Both the position numbers and the translations under genes were made by a program. From contig NZ_PGEX01000001.1 in assembly GCF_002797675.1 (NCBI RefSeq), positions 1,798,001 through 1,862,000 on the forward strand: a stretch of 64,000 nucleotides of DNA, given 5' to 3'. Below are positions 43,801-51,991 of this stretch, piece by piece. The stretch is from Hallerella succinigenes. GTDB taxonomy: Bacteria > Fibrobacterota > Fibrobacteria > Fibrobacterales > Fibrobacteraceae. Position 1 is the stretch's first letter. Each line of letters begins with the position of its first letter. Below the pieces are notes generated by a model. That model did not search any database and was not told the origin of the DNA. It saw only the letters and a list, made by a program, of their open reading frames with translations.

Positions 43801-44387
43801 CTTCTTGGACGCTCCTTTCGAGTGTAAAGATTGTGGCCAGGAATTGTTCGGGTGCAGTCAAGTTGATCGATGTGACAAGAGGCTTTGCGTTGGTATCGAA
43901 AGTCCTTTCCAATTACATTGCGGCGCTCGGGATGATTGCCAAGGGCCTTGTCGCAGAAAATGTCCCTGTGGAACTTCGAATTTTGGATAAAAATTCGCTG
44001 GATGGAAAAGAATCCAAAAATGCGAAGTTCTTGGTGACGCGAACGCGAAGTGGAGCGGTGGACCTGCTGAATAGGCTCTACGAAAAGATGTTCGTGGAGG
44101 GCTATCGAAAGATTGTGCCGATACAGTTGCTCATGGAAAATTTCAAAAACATTTTCGCTTTGAACGATAAACTTTTGGGAAGTAAAGGCCCGTGGGAATA
44201 TTTTGCCGGACGTCATATTTTTGATGCTCGCACAGAAGATGTTTCGGGCTTTAATGATCAGGATTCAAAACGATTTGTCGCAGAATGGAATGAAGCCGTG
44301 TTGATGATGAAAAATTTAATGCCGGACTTAGCAGAGGCTTTCCAACCGAAGGAAAAGAAGACGAATGCGAAAAAGGGGAAGAAGTAA
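40851..44387 (+). CDS. recC: Exodeoxyribonuclease V subunit gamma
   Basis: The 1178-residue protein starts behind a strong SD (GGGAGG) and opens the recC-recB-recD series. Block-like features of RecC include the N-terminal helicase-like fold (LHLKFAVNLETLADEM and SEYKVEQWFRLH), RKSLDRFLMDIL, the core VVSPNIAAYRTAIYQVFDQS and the conserved SYSFRKFLEDPFQY in the C-terminal third. RecC binds the 3' strand, recognises Chi and holds RecB and RecD together. The stop overlaps the recB start by TAATG, implying coupled translation. Confidence 0.93.
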   Translation: MPQHLHLKFAVNLETLADEMIEEISKAWKSPLDAPIVIFSEYKVEQWFRLHWIEKKGVLANLNRKSLDRFLMDILVGDDPTKKKLTSDMLRNVILAYLQKTGEDDIPNYKALDERVSEYLVDPLSGAVDENRLFDFANKLSGLFLEYETSRPGEFLSGVDGFLDCWKQGALKDFFLSKTGKPVENEVWERKLYSAIFHNENGDSLLTKVFKAAAKDSDRQVEYLTLPFLYHMNRQGGKMEFHYDSKQPVFILGLSGMGQFYRVVLQEFAKEHEVYAYIQNPCMEFWEDIEDSKVKRDIKPSYSAKEDPDSDVENDLAENENTLLVNWGRAGRDNIKLWSLADDYQEGFDEDVKSLYEKEKDHPGDTLLHQLQWMIAHRKNVFSDGYVFKNDESLTITAAPSKVREVEAVHTQICKLLENGSDIRDILVVSPNIAAYRTAIYQVFDQSEKTTANGVHVRFAMLDSAQKKSLLGEALDVFFAIRKKGALARDDFFDFVRSPIVQNVRHISSDDVDCWETWVSDMNVYRDHRAVSNEKEDWLCSVRRMLMARLSDSVVNVAGEEYLPYANINSENDSTLNRFAQMVLDLETWIAKSRKPAVQTAVEDRFTIAELQEFLNSFFLMGNAPAALMGESIIYNNVVKAVDELKYQFATGLSEISWNVVAQTVQCAAISSEYSCGNLFVGGISFMKFAPNRTIPVKHLFFLGANADDFPGTKSFDTLDLRKSVARWPGDDTPVEKNRYAFLCQLMSTSESLHISYQNMYLPKDQELFPSSVVNDLLNFLKKAVNDPSIEVLPVQKISIDEKRPLNDLYTERELRNKRTVQQFNAASRQDASAIRNFLEGIPDQPEDASKKLPERVSSYSFRKFLEDPFQYQANQKMYFEEEENVEKLAMEPVKWNHLQSSSALKFFVAQELGIPQEKKSEIDKELLRLNGSLPLGNFGEKTWNLLQQMAKGFAQKILEECPSGEWEFSSENFEVNIPREGHASWTLLSSVKIVARNCSGAVKLIDVTRGFALVSKVLSNYIAALGMIAKGLVAENVPVELRILDKNSLDGKESKNAKFLVTRTRSGAVDLLNRLYEKMFVEGYRKIVPIQLLMENFKNIFALNDKLLGSKGPWEYFAGRHIFDARTEDVSGFNDQDSKRFVAEWNEAVLMMKNLMPDLAEAFQPKEKKTNAKKGKK

Positions 44388-47300
44388 TGGCGGAAAATAA
44401 GGCTTTTAATATTGATGAATTTAAGTTGAACCAGAACCTTTTTATAGAAGCTTCGGCGGGAACAGGCAAGACTTTTACCATTCGAAAAATTGTGGCAAAA
44501 CTGGTGAAAGAAGGCGTTCCTCTTTCCAAAATTTTGCTCGTGACCTATACGGAAAAGGCGGCTGGAGAATTGCGTGACCGCATCCGCCAAGAAATGGAAG
44601 AATGCGGATTGCCCGGCGATGTGGATAGCGCAACCATCGGAACCATCCATTCTTTTTGTAAAAAAACATTGCACGATTTTGCAGTCGAATCTAAAGTGCC
44701 TTTCGACATGAAAATGACGGACGATTCTGCGATTGAAAATAAAGTCGATGCCTTGATTCGAGACGTTTGGGAAGAAGAATTGAACCAGGTCGATTTTTCG
44801 TTGGATGAAATCCGTACTGCACTGATCGATTCTGTGAAAAAGTATGATGGGACTCAAACGTTGCGCGATCAGTTTGCGACGGATCTGAAGGAATATCGAG
44901 GGTTGAATCCGAAATTCGATTTGAATTTGCAGATTCTGCAAGATCATGCCGGGGAATCTTTTACCATTCAAAGAGAGTGTTCCGGAGTAGTGACGGAAGC
45001 GCAAAAAACGGTTTCGGAAATGCTCGAAAAAGTGGAAGCGAATCTCGAAGCGAATGTAAAGTGGTCGGGAATTAACGCGGGAAGTCGTTTTGGAAAGAGG
45101 ACGGTTGCGGCGGATTCCCCGGAAGTTGTCGAAGCGACGAATTACTTTAGAAATCCCGAAATCAATTTGATGGACGCGGATAAAGCGGCCAAGTTCCGCT
45201 TTGTGCTCAAAAAATTAAAGGAAGTACACGAGGAGTATCAGGCGGATAAGCTTTCGAATAAGCAGCAGTCTTTTAACGATATGATTTTGCTTGTGCAAAA
45301 AGCGGTTCTCGAAAAGAATTCCACGCTTTGCCGTAAGCTGCGCGAAATGTACCGTTATGCGATTATCGATGAATTTCAGGATACGAATCAGGCGCAGTGG
45401 GATATTTTCAAAACGGTCTTTTTGAATTCCGGAAGCAACAATCTGATTGTGGTCGGCGATCCGAAACAGTCGATCTATTCGTTCCAGAATGCCGATTTGA
45501 ATGTGTACTTTAATGCAATTCATTCACCGGGATTTGAAGGCCGTTCGCTGGGGGTGAATTACCGTTCGACGAATGCGATGATTCATGCGTGCAACGAAAT
45601 GTTCAAGGCGCCTTTCTTTGGCGATTCGGAAAAGGCGATCCCTTTTAATGCGTCACTTGCACCGAGTGAAAGTTCTGCGTCGAATCCAGAAATTCCTTCG
45701 CCGACTTTCGATGGCCAGGTTCTAAAGCCGGTTTCGATTGTCAAAGGTTCTGCGGAAGAATTTGCCCGTTATGCGGCACAAAAAATTGCCGAATTCTGTG
45801 AAAAAGATTCGAACGGGAAAACGCGTTTGCAGGTTTTCCATAAAGAAGATCAGACGTTCCGGAATGTGAAATTTTCCGATATCGCACTTCTTGGCAGATC
45901 GCGCACGGAACTTGCAGAAATGGAATCGGTTCTTGCGCTTTCGGGAATTCCTTTTGCGCGGTATAAAGATGCGAACCTTTTTAAGGGGCGTGAATGTCAG
46001 CAATGGCTTGCGCTTTTCCGCGCGGTGGACGCTCCGGATTTTTCGGGCAGAAATCGTGCCATTTTGAATACGGCTTTGGTTTCGGACTTTTTCCGAATCT
46101 CTTTTGTGGATTTAGAAACCAAAAAATGGGAAGATCCGCGAAATCCGATTTTACTGCTCTTTGCCAAATGGAGAACTTTGGTGAAAAAATTCCGCTGGGC
46201 GGAATTGCAGGAAAGCATTTACGGCGAGACGCAAATCGACAAGTTCCTTTGTGAATCTTCCAAGCTGCAAAGCTTTGCGAAGGTCAAACAAATAGGCATG
46301 TACGCGTTTGATTATTTGTACAATAACCGTGTAAGCTTGGACGAACTGATTCACCATTTGGAAGGCCTGACGTCGAATTCGGAAGATGCCGATGAAGACG
46401 ATGGAAATTTGGTTTCCAAGGGCAGCGATCTAGATGCGGTACAGTTGATGACGATTCACGCGTCAAAGGGATTGCAGTTCCCGGTGGTGATTTCACTTGC
46501 GGGAAACAAGGGCAAATACGCCCAGGCACCTGGACCTTTTGTTTATACGGATGCCGAAAAGCGGAGAATCTTCGGCTTGGATGACGAGTCCAAGAAGACG
46601 CGTCAGGCAGAAGAACTCGAAGAATGGCGCCGCTTGCTGTATGTGGATTATACTCGTGCAGAAGCTTTGCTGATCGCGCCGTTATACTCTCATTGGTTTG
46701 ATGATAACGGAAATCTGAAGGGGGATTTCGTGTTCCTCGCTCAGGCGGAAATGTCGCTTCCCGAAGAATGGAAAGAAAGCGTGGATGCGACGGATTTGGA
46801 ATGGAATCGCAACGCCTTAAAGTCTCGTGTGGATGCGATTTTGCAGACCGCCGATTCCGAAACAAAAACGTTTGCGAAGGTGCCGGAGGAAGGCGAAGAA
46901 GAACATCGGCAAAGAATTTTAGCCTTGGACCAAAGCCTGGGTGAAAAAAGCATTTTCCCGTATTCGTATAGCTCTCTATCCGGTCACGGCGATACAGACG
47001 ATGTGACGAAAGACGGCTCCCGTGAAAATCAGGAAGACGGTGACACGGACGATGTAAAACCTTTGAAAATCGACTTGGATCCGGTGCGCGTTCTGCCCTT
47101 TGCTCCCACCGAAACCGTTCCTGCTTTGGAAACCGTCGAAGGATTCCCCAAGGGACGTTTGCTCGGTAATGCGATGCACGCCGTTTTTGAAAAGATGGAT
47201 TTTGAACGGAGCGATAACTGGGTAAGTGAAGATGCTGTCTTGAATGATTCTGCGTTCCGGGCTTTGATTGCGGAACAGTTTCAAGATCAAGGCTATGAAA

Positions 47301-47866
47301 TCCAGAGTAAGCCGGAATGGATTTCTCAGATGGCAAAATTCATTTATCATACGATGAATGCGACCCTCCCGGAAATCCACGGTTCCCGTTCGATGGGAAA
47401 GAACTTTGCTTTGAAGGAACTTCCGAAAAAGGATCGTTTGTCAGAAATGGAATTCCATTTGAAGGCGAATGATCTGGACATGGATTTGCACCAGTTCTGC
47501 AAAGGGTTTATGGACGTGCTTTTTGTGCGCGGTGATTACTTCTCCATTTTGGACTGGAAGTCCGATGTAATCCCGAATTACGGCGTGATGAATGCAGAAG
47601 GGGACGGAACGCAGACGACGGTTGACAAACGCTATGCGGTGCAACGGGTGCTGTATTCTTACTGCCTCATTCAATGGCTAAAATCTTTTGGTACGTTCGG
47701 CGATTCGGAAGAAGAAATCTTTGAAAAACATTTTGGTGGCGTTTATTACGTGTTTGCTCGTGGTTGCCGTTCGGGAGAAACGGCGGGCTTGTATGCGCAA
47801 ACGTGGAAAAACTACGAAGATTTGAAAAAAGAATATTTGGTTTTGAAAAAGATGATGAGGGCGTAA
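44387..47866 (+). CDS. recB: Exodeoxyribonuclease V subunit beta (helicase-nuclease)
   Basis: The 1159-residue protein has SF1A helicase motifs: Walker A LFIEASAGTGKTFTI (about 10-25), LLVTYTEKAAGELR (Ia), YAIIDEFQDTNQ (II), VVGDPKQSIYSFQ (III), LLGRSRTELAEME, MTIHASKGLQFPVV (V) and RRLLYVDYTRAEALL (VI). A C-terminal nuclease domain has ALKELPKKDRLSEMEFH (E) and YFSILDWKSDVIPNY (D-x-K). RecB is the 3'-5' helicase and the nuclease of RecBCD for double-strand break repair and foreign DNA degradation. It ends 4 bases before recD. Confidence 0.95.
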   Translation: MAENKAFNIDEFKLNQNLFIEASAGTGKTFTIRKIVAKLVKEGVPLSKILLVTYTEKAAGELRDRIRQEMEECGLPGDVDSATIGTIHSFCKKTLHDFAVESKVPFDMKMTDDSAIENKVDALIRDVWEEELNQVDFSLDEIRTALIDSVKKYDGTQTLRDQFATDLKEYRGLNPKFDLNLQILQDHAGESFTIQRECSGVVTEAQKTVSEMLEKVEANLEANVKWSGINAGSRFGKRTVAADSPEVVEATNYFRNPEINLMDADKAAKFRFVLKKLKEVHEEYQADKLSNKQQSFNDMILLVQKAVLEKNSTLCRKLREMYRYAIIDEFQDTNQAQWDIFKTVFLNSGSNNLIVVGDPKQSIYSFQNADLNVYFNAIHSPGFEGRSLGVNYRSTNAMIHACNEMFKAPFFGDSEKAIPFNASLAPSESSASNPEIPSPTFDGQVLKPVSIVKGSAEEFARYAAQKIAEFCEKDSNGKTRLQVFHKEDQTFRNVKFSDIALLGRSRTELAEMESVLALSGIPFARYKDANLFKGRECQQWLALFRAVDAPDFSGRNRAILNTALVSDFFRISFVDLETKKWEDPRNPILLLFAKWRTLVKKFRWAELQESIYGETQIDKFLCESSKLQSFAKVKQIGMYAFDYLYNNRVSLDELIHHLEGLTSNSEDADEDDGNLVSKGSDLDAVQLMTIHASKGLQFPVVISLAGNKGKYAQAPGPFVYTDAEKRRIFGLDDESKKTRQAEELEEWRRLLYVDYTRAEALLIAPLYSHWFDDNGNLKGDFVFLAQAEMSLPEEWKESVDATDLEWNRNALKSRVDAILQTADSETKTFAKVPEEGEEEHRQRILALDQSLGEKSIFPYSYSSLSGHGDTDDVTKDGSRENQEDGDTDDVKPLKIDLDPVRVLPFAPTETVPALETVEGFPKGRLLGNAMHAVFEKMDFERSDNWVSEDAVLNDSAFRALIAEQFQDQGYEIQSKPEWISQMAKFIYHTMNATLPEIHGSRSMGKNFALKELPKKDRLSEMEFHLKANDLDMDLHQFCKGFMDVLFVRGDYFSILDWKSDVIPNYGVMNAEGDGTQTTVDKRYAVQRVLYSYCLIQWLKSFGTFGDSEEEIFEKHFGGVYYVFARGCRSGETAGLYAQTWKNYEDLKKEYLVLKKMMRA

Positions 47867-47870
47867 TTCG

Positions 47871-49826
47871 ATGGAAGAAACGATTTTGAATGAAATTCCA
47901 AAAAGTTCGGAATTGAATCAAAAACTTTTGACGATGCTCGAACATTTTCAAAAGGATTTAAACGCTCTGGATGCAAAACAGATTTTTGCTGCTTACTTTG
48001 CGCTTCTGGATGACGGCAGTAGCTGTGTGACTTTAGACGCAGAGGCTTTGATTGCCAAGTGCGAAAAGAAATGGAAGCTCCCGTTTTCAAACGATCTGAA
48101 AACGATTTTTGAAAAAGGTTGTGGACAGATTTTAAACGGTGAACTTTCGCAAATCGTGACTTTTGTGCAGAACGACAACGAAATCGTTAAAACGCCTTTC
48201 GTCCTGGAAGAAAGTTCCAAGTCTCTTTTTGCGAGCAAGTACTGGACGGCAAAAAATGTCATCCTCAAAACCTTTGACGCTTCGAGCGGTATCTTTACGC
48301 AGAATGCACCGAAGGAATCCGAGGAAGATGTCAAACGTTATGTGAAGAGCGTTTTGCGAAAAGGCTCCCCGATTGAATTGAAAACGGCCCAGGCTCAAGC
48401 GATTCTGCGCGGGCAAAATTCCAACTTGCTGATTACAGGCGGTCCTGGCACCGGCAAAACGACCGTGGTGCTGTTTTTGCTGTGGAAGCTCCTTTCGGAT
48501 CATGACGATATGCGGGATTGGAACCTTTATTTTGCGGCGCCGAGCGGTAAGGCGGCAAACCGTTTAAAGGAAAGCTTGGACCTTTCGGAAATCAATCCGG
48601 AGCTTTTGAACAACGAGTCCGCGGGTTTAATCGTCGAAAAGTTCAAAAACGCTGAAGGCCTTACCATGCACCGTTTGCTCAAATACAATGCGGGCAAGAA
48701 CGCCTTTACGTTTAATGAGAACAATCCCTTCCCCGATAATTCGATTTTTGTAATCGACGAAGCGAGCATGATCGACATTTCGTTGTTCGCATCTTTCCTG
48801 AAAGCACTTCCAAAGGATCCTTCTAAGTTCAGACTTTTTATTTTGGGCGATAAGGACCAGCTGCCTTCGGTGAACGCGGGCGCGGTCCTTGGCGAAGTGC
48901 TCGGCAAATATCCGCAGTACATGGTGGAACTTTTGGAGTCGAACCGTTTCCAAGACGATTCTAAAATGGGACGCTTTGCGCATGCGATTCAAAAGGATTC
49001 TTTTGAAGATTGTGAAAAGTCTCTTGCAGAATGTGGAGACTTCCAAAAATGGGATGCTGCGAAAAAGTTCTGGCCTGCAGAAAGTTCACGGATGAACTTT
49101 GTTTCGTTCGACGAGAATATTCCTAAAAAGCAGCTGCAAGAAATGCTTTCGCAGTGGGTAAGTGCATATTGCGCTGCGCTTCCGATACTTGCAAAAGAAG
49201 TGAATCCGAGCGAGGAAGCGCCAAAAGGTTCTCGGGAATGGGACGCTCGGGAATGCCTATGGAAACGTGCCGAACAGGCGCGCATCCTTTCGGCAGAACG
49301 CCGAGGGCTTTTTGGCGTGGAATCGTTGAACCGGATGGTTCGCAACGCGATCCGCTCGATTCCGGAACTTGAAATTCCATACAGCACCTACTTCGCCGGT
49401 GAAATTCTCATGTTCAATCGCAATCAGAATATGATGAAGCTTTTCAACGGCGACTCGGGCGTTGTCGTGAAAAAAGATGGCGTCGATTATCTGATGATCA
49501 AAAAGGATGAGAACTTTGTCTGTTATCAGCTCGCGCTCTTCCCCAGCGATTGTTTGGAATCCGCTTTTGCGATCACCATTCACAAATCGCAGGGTTCGGG
49601 CTATGAAAATATCCTCATGTTCTTGCCACCAGAAACGGGCCATCCGCTGTTGAACCGTCAGATCCTTTATACGGGTGTGACACGTACCAAGGTGACACGC
49701 AAATACGGAGCGGATAAAGCCTCTTTTGTGGAAACGGGAACGCTGACTCTGGTGAGCGATTTGGATCACTTGAAGGAAGCGCAGCAGACGGTTCTTGAAC
49801 GCGATACGGGGATCTATAGCGCCTAA
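47871..49826 (+). CDS. recD: Exodeoxyribonuclease V subunit alpha
   Basis: The 651-residue protein has the RecD helicase motifs: Walker A NLLITGGPGTGKTTVVLF (about 183-200), Walker B FVIDEASMIDISLF (about 295), LFILGDKDQLPSVNAGAVLG, and the SF1B C-terminal ITIHKSQGSGYENILMFLP with YTGVTRTKVT. RecD is the fast 5'-3' motor of RecBCD. The last 146 codons are duplicated downstream at 51377-51814. The complete gene is intact and follows recB by 4 bases. Confidence 0.95.
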   Translation: MEETILNEIPKSSELNQKLLTMLEHFQKDLNALDAKQIFAAYFALLDDGSSCVTLDAEALIAKCEKKWKLPFSNDLKTIFEKGCGQILNGELSQIVTFVQNDNEIVKTPFVLEESSKSLFASKYWTAKNVILKTFDASSGIFTQNAPKESEEDVKRYVKSVLRKGSPIELKTAQAQAILRGQNSNLLITGGPGTGKTTVVLFLLWKLLSDHDDMRDWNLYFAAPSGKAANRLKESLDLSEINPELLNNESAGLIVEKFKNAEGLTMHRLLKYNAGKNAFTFNENNPFPDNSIFVIDEASMIDISLFASFLKALPKDPSKFRLFILGDKDQLPSVNAGAVLGEVLGKYPQYMVELLESNRFQDDSKMGRFAHAIQKDSFEDCEKSLAECGDFQKWDAAKKFWPAESSRMNFVSFDENIPKKQLQEMLSQWVSAYCAALPILAKEVNPSEEAPKGSREWDARECLWKRAEQARILSAERRGLFGVESLNRMVRNAIRSIPELEIPYSTYFAGEILMFNRNQNMMKLFNGDSGVVVKKDGVDYLMIKKDENFVCYQLALFPSDCLESAFAITIHKSQGSGYENILMFLPPETGHPLLNRQILYTGVTRTKVTRKYGADKASFVETGTLTLVSDLDHLKEAQQTVLERDTGIYSA

Positions 49827-49869
49827 AATGTAAACAAACTTTTTTGGCTTACAGTTTTTTGCGTAAACG

Positions 49870-51144
49870 CTACTGCCATTTTTCAAATCCCTTAAAATCA
49901 GACTGTCCCGCAATTGCAGAATCCAAATCCCTTAACGGCATTTTAAATAACCCTTCCCATGCAGCAGCATAGATAGTGTCCCCAACGATATCTAAACTAT
50001 ATGTAGCATCTTTAGAAACACAACCTCTTTTTTCGGCACACCAGCCGAGCATTATCGCACGCCATCCTTTAGGGATATTCCCATAGGGTTCGCCATAATC
50101 CCCCATATAAACTTTTGGGTAGGACGCATCTCCCGAGATAAAAAGGTGTTTTCCATCAGTAGCTAAATCCTTTATATCTCGCAGTGAACTTCTGTATATG
50201 TTATAAGACGAATCCCCGTTTCTTATTATAGTGGGAAGAATCATGCTATCTAAAGCAAGCCAATTACTCGAACCATCCCATTGATAGACTCGATCATTTG
50301 TTCCATCAACAGCAATCAATGCGCCCTTGTAAACGACTAGATCCTCAACCTCGTAGACATCATGATAATTAGCATTCCACTTCATCTTTGGAAATTTAGG
50401 CAACTCTGTCCATGAAAGGGAGGCTTCGTCCAGTTTCCATACCCCATCTCCAGTACCAACATACAGATTTCCATCCATTTCTGCAGCTTTCACACAAAGA
50501 AGGGGTTCCGTTTTACTTACATCATATATCACGCTATCTACAAACATTTCTTTGCGAATGCGAGGCAACTGTAATTCCAGCCATTCTGAGCCTTCTTGCA
50601 AAAGAAGTTTCGCATAATACCCCATAGATTCCGTGTAGCCAGCCATACTAACGATTAACCTACCGTTAAATCGTTGTATTCCATAAATATGATACCACAA
50701 AGAATCGTTTGTTTTTTTTACAGATAAGTTTTTCCATTCTTTTTTTTCTGGATTATACTCAAACACTTCGGAATTATAAGTACCAATATATACACCGAAA
50801 GAATCTGCATAAATCCGTTTGACATAGGCAGAAGTCGGCGGAACAAGGGTATCCCAAATGTCCGATCCAAGTCTAGAAATGAAAAGCCTCGGTGAATAAG
50901 TTGATTTTCCTGATTTTCCTTCTATAGGACTTGTCCACGCATCCATCAAGACTAGCCAATTTCCAGAATGCGTCACGTTTTGGAGACCACCGCCCCATTC
51001 AAAAGAAATCACGGGCGTAAAACCGGCACTTCGCCAACCGACAACGCTAGAAGGGACCTCTTCATGTTTAGAGTTCGTTCCCGTATCGTCAGAACACGCA
51101 AAGAATACAAATGCAGCTAATAACAGAGCAAGGATTCTTTTCAT
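49870..51144 (-). CDS. Lipoprotein, beta-propeller-like
   Basis: I place the start at the ATG at 51144, giving MKRILALLLAAFVFFACSD with lipobox FFAC; an upstream ATG at 51162 would add six residues. The mature part has repeated WD/Kelch-like patterns: RLFISRLGSDIWDTLVP, DSFGVYIGTYNSEVFEYNP, GNLYVGTGDGVWKLDEAS and GDTIYAAAWEGLFKMPL, each with a GxxxxY/W turn typical of blades. It is probably a cell-surface protein that binds a polymer or other ligand; nothing catalytic is visible. It lies between recD and the recD duplicate. Confidence 0.8.
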   Translation of the reverse strand: MKRILALLLAAFVFFACSDDTGTNSKHEEVPSSVVGWRSAGFTPVISFEWGGGLQNVTHSGNWLVLMDAWTSPIEGKSGKSTYSPRLFISRLGSDIWDTLVPPTSAYVKRIYADSFGVYIGTYNSEVFEYNPEKKEWKNLSVKKTNDSLWYHIYGIQRFNGRLIVSMAGYTESMGYYAKLLLQEGSEWLELQLPRIRKEMFVDSVIYDVSKTEPLLCVKAAEMDGNLYVGTGDGVWKLDEASLSWTELPKFPKMKWNANYHDVYEVEDLVVYKGALIAVDGTNDRVYQWDGSSNWLALDSMILPTIIRNGDSSYNIYRSSLRDIKDLATDGKHLFISGDASYPKVYMGDYGEPYGNIPKGWRAIMLGWCAEKRGCVSKDATYSLDIVGDTIYAAAWEGLFKMPLRDLDSAIAGQSDFKGFEKWQ

Positions 51145-51376
51145 CTTAGAATCCCCATGCATACTGATTCGTCAGCAAATTCGGGCCGTCGTAAGATTCA
51201 CATTTTTCAACAGAAGGAATTTGGCCGTATATTACATTTCCGAATCTAGTCTAAACGATAATAAAATCATTTTTTTTATCAAGTTGTATTCTATGCACAA
51301 ATCAGGATTAGCCCCAGTTCCGCAAAGGCTTTACGGACGTACTTTTGTGCGTAGCGAAGACTTCTTATGTGAAAAA

Positions 51377-51814
51377 TACTTCGCCGGTGAAATTCTCATG
51401 TTCAATCGCAATCAGAATATGATGAAGCTTTTTAACGGTGACTCGGGCGTTGTCGTGAAAAAAGAGGGCGTCGATTATCTGATGATCAAAAAGGATGAGA
51501 ACTTTGTCTGTTATCAGCTCGCGCTCTTCCCCAGCGATTGCTTGGAATCGGCATTCGCCATTACGATTCACAAGTCGCAAGGCTCGGGATACAAAAATGT
51601 TTTGATGTTCTTGCCACAAGAAACGGGCCATCCGCTGTTGAACCGTCAGATTCTTTATACGGGTGTCACGCGTACCAAGGTTACACGAAAATACGGAGCG
51701 GATAAAGCCTCTTTTGTGGAAACGGGAACGCTGACTCTGGTGAGCGATAGGGAGCTTTTGAAGGAAGCGCAGCAGACGGTTCTCGAACGCGATACGGGGA
51801 TCTATTCTGCGTAA
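51377..51814 (+). pseudogene. recD: Duplicated 3' end of recD
   Basis: The 438 bases repeat recD positions 49389-49826, both starting at TACTTCGCCGGTG and ending at the stop. I count about seven residue changes in the last 145 (for example KKDG to KKEG, YENILMFLPP to YKNVLMFLPQ and SDLDHLKE to SDRELLKE). It contains the last helicase motifs but lacks the ATP-binding part. A longer frame starts at 51221 but its first 50 residues are not like recD and are probably not real. It is read in the recD direction. Confidence 0.9.
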
Positions 51815-51852
51815 ATGTTCCTAAATTCACTACGAGTGGAAAAATCCGGCTT

Positions 51853-51880
51853 TTGACTTGGTTTTTCTTTTGTTTACAAT
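51853..51880 (+). promoter_or_regulatory. Sigma-70-type promoter of the xyloglucanase gene
   Basis: TTGACT (51853-51858) and TACAAT (51875-51880) are separated by 16 bases. It is expected to start near 51887, giving a leader of about 105 bases before the ATG at 51992. Confidence 0.55.
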
Positions 51881-51991
51881 GCTTGCATTTTCTTTTGCAA
51901 AACTTTTCGACGGAAAAAAGTTTGTAAGCCAGTTTTCCCTAGCAAATGAAATTCCGAGGATATAGTTTTACAAGAAATAAAAGGGTTGATT

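Noticed and set aside
51221-51376. N-terminal part of the frame that contains the recD duplicate
   Set aside because: The first 50 residues are not recD-like and no SD is seen, so I regard only 51377-51814 as meaningful.
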